Shown piece by piece: positions 6,668 to 8,733 of a DNA stretch of 8,733 nt. Source of the DNA: Holophagaceae bacterium (GTDB lineage: Bacteria; Acidobacteriota; Holophagae; Holophagales; Holophagaceae). The notes under the pieces were generated by a model. The model did no database searches, was not told the DNA's origin, and worked only from the letters and a program-made list of their open reading frames with translations. The translations under genes and the position numbers were made by a program. The stretch's first letter is position 1. Each line of letters starts with the position of its first letter. The stretch lies in assembly GCA_003158505.1 (NCBI GenBank), contig PMJK01000127.1, forward strand, positions 6,329-15,061, given 5' to 3'.

Positions 6668-7842
6668 ATTGCTCCGAGGACGGCTACCGCATCGGCGATG
6701 AGGCCGCCCTTCACCTGGGATTCGAAGCTGCTGAAGATGGGGAGGCAGGGGGGACGGACCCGGATGCGGTAGGGGTTTTTCCCGCCGTCGCTGACGATGT
6801 AGAAGCCCAGCTCGCCATTGGCGGCTTCCGTGGCGCTGTAGACCTCGCCTACCGGCATCTCCATGCCGTGCATGATGAGCTTGAAGTGGTGGATGAGGCT
6901 CTCCATCCGGGTGTAGACCTTCTCCTTGGGCGGCAGGGCCACCTTGGGATCGTCCACCATGACGGGGCCGGGCTCGAGACGGTCCAGCACCTGCCGGATG
7001 ATGCGGAGGCTCTGGCGCATCTCCTCCACGCGGACCAGGTAGCGGTCGAACACATCGCCGGTGGTGCCCACGGGGATGTCGAAGTCGTAGGTCTCGTAGC
7101 CCAGGTAGGGTTGGGCTTTGCGGAGGTCCTGGGGCACGCCCGCGGCGCGCAGGCTGGGGCCGGTGTAGCCCCAGTTCACGGCATCCTCGGCGCTGATGAC
7201 GCCAATGCCCTTGGTGCGGTCATGCCAGATGGGATTCTTCGTGAGCAGCCGCTCCAGCTCATCGATGGCCTCCGAGCACTCCACCAGGAAGCGCTCGGCA
7301 AGGGGAACGAATCCTTCGGGGATATCCCGGAAGAGGCCACCGATGCGTGTGAAGCTGGTGTGCAGCCGCTGGCCCGAGGCCATCTCGAAGAGGTCGTAGG
7401 CGGTCTCGCGCTGCTTGAAGAGGTAGAGGAAGGCCGTGAAGGCGCCGATGTCCACGGCATTCACGCCCACGCAGACGATGTGGTCGGCGACGCGGGATAG
7501 CTCGGACATGAGCACCCGGATGTGCGCGGCGCGCTTGGGGATCTGGATGTCCATGAGCTTTTCCACCGCCGTGGTGTAGCCCACGTTGTTCATGATGGCG
7601 CTGCAGTAGTTCAGGCGGTCGGTCAGCGGGATGAACTGCTGGTAGCTGAGGCTCTCGCCCAGCTTCTCCACGCCGCGGTGGAGGTAGCCCATCTCCGGCG
7701 TGGCCTTGGTGATGGTCTCGCCTTCGAGTTCGAGCACGATGCGCAGGGTGCCGTGCGTCGTGGGGTGCGACGGCCCCATGTTGACGATCATCTTGTCGCC
7801 GTCGAGCATTTGCCGGGAAAGGGCGATGGAATCCATGGTCAT
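6637..7842 (-). CDS. nuoD: NADH-quinone oxidoreductase subunit D (NuoD)
   Basis: The 49-kDa subunit of complex I, which with NuoB forms the quinone-reduction site at the junction with the membrane arm. The 401-residue length is typical for a stand-alone NuoD, not a NuoCD fusion. The N-terminal loop NMGPSHPTTHG (21-31) carries His30, and TDRLNY (74-79) carries Tyr79. These are 49 residues apart, the same spacing as the quinone-contacting His38 and Tyr87 of Thermus Nqo4. MGYLHRGVEK (51-60) holds Arg56, the counterpart of the dimethylated Arg85 of mammalian NDUFS2. The protein ends in the usual GELDR. Its ATG overlaps the nuoC stop (ATGA), so the two are translationally coupled. Its last codons fall in the 141-base repeat that continues downstream. 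Confidence 0.97.
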   Translation of the reverse strand: MTMDSIALSRQMLDGDKMIVNMGPSHPTTHGTLRIVLELEGETITKATPEMGYLHRGVEKLGESLSYQQFIPLTDRLNYCSAIMNNVGYTTAVEKLMDIQIPKRAAHIRVLMSELSRVADHIVCVGVNAVDIGAFTAFLYLFKQRETAYDLFEMASGQRLHTSFTRIGGLFRDIPEGFVPLAERFLVECSEAIDELERLLTKNPIWHDRTKGIGVISAEDAVNWGYTGPSLRAAGVPQDLRKAQPYLGYETYDFDIPVGTTGDVFDRYLVRVEEMRQSLRIIRQVLDRLEPGPVMVDDPKVALPPKEKVYTRMESLIHHFKLIMHGMEMPVGEVYSATEAANGELGFYIVSDGGKNPYRIRVRPPCLPIFSSFESQVKGGLIADAVAVLGAMNIIAGELDR

Positions 7843-8360
7843 GATCGTTCACCCCGTTCGCCGTTGTTGTAGGGCGCGGTGCAGCCTTCCATGCAGAAGA
7901 CGTCGCCGCCATCGAGGGGGAAGTCCTTGCGCAGGGCATGGCCCGGGAAATCGGGCCAGGTGAGCAGGCGCCGCAGATCCGGATGGCCATCGAAGCGGAT
8001 CCCGAACATGTCGAAGACTTCGCGCTCGAACCAGTCCGCGGTCTTGAAGGTACCCGTGAGACTGGGGACCGATTCGCCCTCGGCCACGGGCACCTTCACG
8101 CGCAGCCGTTCCTGGCTGGCGAGGTTGAGCCAGTGGTAGACCACGTCGAAGCGCCCGGCGCCTTCGGCGCCCTGAGCATTAGGCCGCTCGGGCCAGTCCA
8201 CCGCCGTGATGTCCACCAGCAGCTGGAAGCCTTCGCGGTAGAGCAGCTCCACCACGGCCAGGAGGTTTTCCTTGGCGATGACGATGGTCTGGTCGCCCCG
8301 GAAGGCGTGCCGGTCCGTGACGGTCCCGGGAAGTTGCGCGTCGATGTGCTCGATGATCAT
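7839..8360 (-). CDS. nuoC: NADH-quinone oxidoreductase subunit C (NuoC)
   Basis: The 30-kDa subunit of the complex I connecting module, a structural partner of NuoD and NuoB without cofactors. The family signature is clear near the C-terminus: ADWFEREVFDMFGI (108-121) followed by GHPDLRRLLTW (125-135) and LRKDFPL (143-149). VDITAVDWPER (49-59) is the typical earlier strand. I chose ATG 8360 (173 residues), 13 bases after the nuoB stop. The frame is open to an ATG at 8408, but that would overlap nuoB by 35 bases and adds 16 polar residues (Arg/Ser rich) outside the family. The ribosome site at 8360 is weak (GGGCGGACC before ATG), so reinitiation after nuoB is likely. A short tail (TAPYNNGERGERS) follows the conserved core. 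Confidence 0.95.
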   Translation of the reverse strand: MIIEHIDAQLPGTVTDRHAFRGDQTIVIAKENLLAVVELLYREGFQLLVDITAVDWPERPNAQGAEGAGRFDVVYHWLNLASQERLRVKVPVAEGESVPSLTGTFKTADWFEREVFDMFGIRFDGHPDLRRLLTWPDFPGHALRKDFPLDGGDVFCMEGCTAPYNNGERGERS

Positions 8361-8373
8361 GGTCCGCCCCGCC

Positions 8374-8733
8374 CTAGAAGATCGTTCCGACGCCGCGTTC
8401 ACCGGCATCCATCAGCATCTCGCGGATGGCCTGCTGGCTCGTGAGGCCCTTTTCCGCCTGGAGGGCCTCCTGCCGGGCCAGGCTTTCGTAGAACCGCGCG
8501 ATGTGGTCCTTGCGCATGGAGAGCGATTCCCTCTCGATCTTCTCCTGCAGCTTCATGACGCCGTAGATCATGCTCTCGGGCCGGGGCGGACAGCCGGGGA
8601 CGTAGACGTCCACGGGAATCACCCGGTCCACGCCCTGCAGGGTGGCATAGGTGCGGTACATGCCCCCCGAGGACGCGCAGACGCCCACGCTGATCACCCA
8701 CTTGGGCTCGGCCATCTGGGCGTAGATGGTGCG
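8374..8733 (-). CDS. nuoB: NADH-quinone oxidoreductase subunit B (NuoB), C-terminal part
   Basis: The 20-kDa subunit of complex I that carries the terminal 4Fe-4S cluster N2, the direct donor to quinone. The frame is open to the right window edge, so the N-terminus with the paired cysteines of the cluster lies outside; 119 residues are visible. The two other N2 ligands are seen in ISVGVCASSGGMY and YVPGCPPRPES, with the conserved PEPKW-like AEPKW just before. After the core comes a tail of about 60 residues (KLQEKIERESLS to GVGTIF) with an amphipathic, helix-like charge pattern. The ATG at 8715 is an internal Met, not the start: coding runs on upstream as RTIYAQ. It is followed 13 bases later by nuoC. 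Confidence 0.96.
   Translation of the reverse strand, partial: RTIYAQMAEPKWVISVGVCASSGGMYRTYATLQGVDRVIPVDVYVPGCPPRPESMIYGVMKLQEKIERESLSMRKDHIARFYESLARQEALQAEKGLTSQQAIREMLMDAGERGVGTIF

Noticed and set aside
6322..7500. 392-codon plus-strand open frame opposite nuoD and the repeat region
   Set aside because: It is antisense to the clear NuoD coding sequence, is rich in His, Ala, Gly and Asp as expected of a GC-rich antisense shadow, and has no recognisable domain.

Overview
The window reads as a high-GC bacterial chromosome segment carrying part of a respiratory complex I (NADH:quinone oxidoreductase) locus on the minus strand. The proteins and the very high density of open antisense frames suggest a GC-rich Gram-negative. 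My impression is Acidobacteriota of the Holophaga/Geothrix type, but this comes from protein look-alike only and was not tested.

Layout, left to right. (1) The 3' part of a DHA2-type MFS drug exporter, plus strand (2-847). (2) A cytidylate-kinase-like protein, plus strand (988-1734), ending at a near-perfect bidirectional terminator (1751-1796) shared with the converging nuoF. (3) nuoF (1810-3180) and nuoE (3283-3858), minus strand, separated by a 102-base spacer with a hairpin. (4) A dual-CDGSH iron-sulfur protein (3952-4194) and a secreted YceI protein (4204-4791), a tight two-gene minus-strand operon with its own terminator-like hairpin (3901-3930). (5) A divergent MarR regulator, plus strand (4906-5397), sharing a 114-base promoter region with yceI that contains inverted and direct repeats. 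(6) A class I SAM-dependent methyltransferase, minus strand (5458-6231). (7) A 405-base non-coding interval made of diverged tandem repeats that contain extra copies of the nuoD 3' end and many short hairpins. (8) nuoD (6637-7842), nuoC (7839-8360) and the 3' part of nuoB (8374 to the window edge), minus strand, tightly packed.

How it fits together: NuoB, NuoC and NuoD form the quinone-reducing connecting module of complex I, and NuoE and NuoF form the NADH-oxidising tip. The usual nuoB-C-D-E-F run is interrupted here by about 2.8 kb holding a methyltransferase, a MarR regulator, a YceI protein and a CDGSH protein, and nuoG does not follow nuoF. YceI proteins bind polyisoprenoid lipids and CDGSH proteins carry redox-active 2Fe-2S clusters, so the insert is thematically related to quinone/electron transport, but a functional link is only inferred.

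The least ordinary part is the nuoD-methyltransferase interval. A 141-base unit is repeated without gaps over its conserved 90 bases. Each unit ends in a nuoD tail (one intact, one an unattached remnant still ending ELDR-stop, and a possible more decayed third). The units carry short hairpins whose stems differ in sequence but keep pairing.
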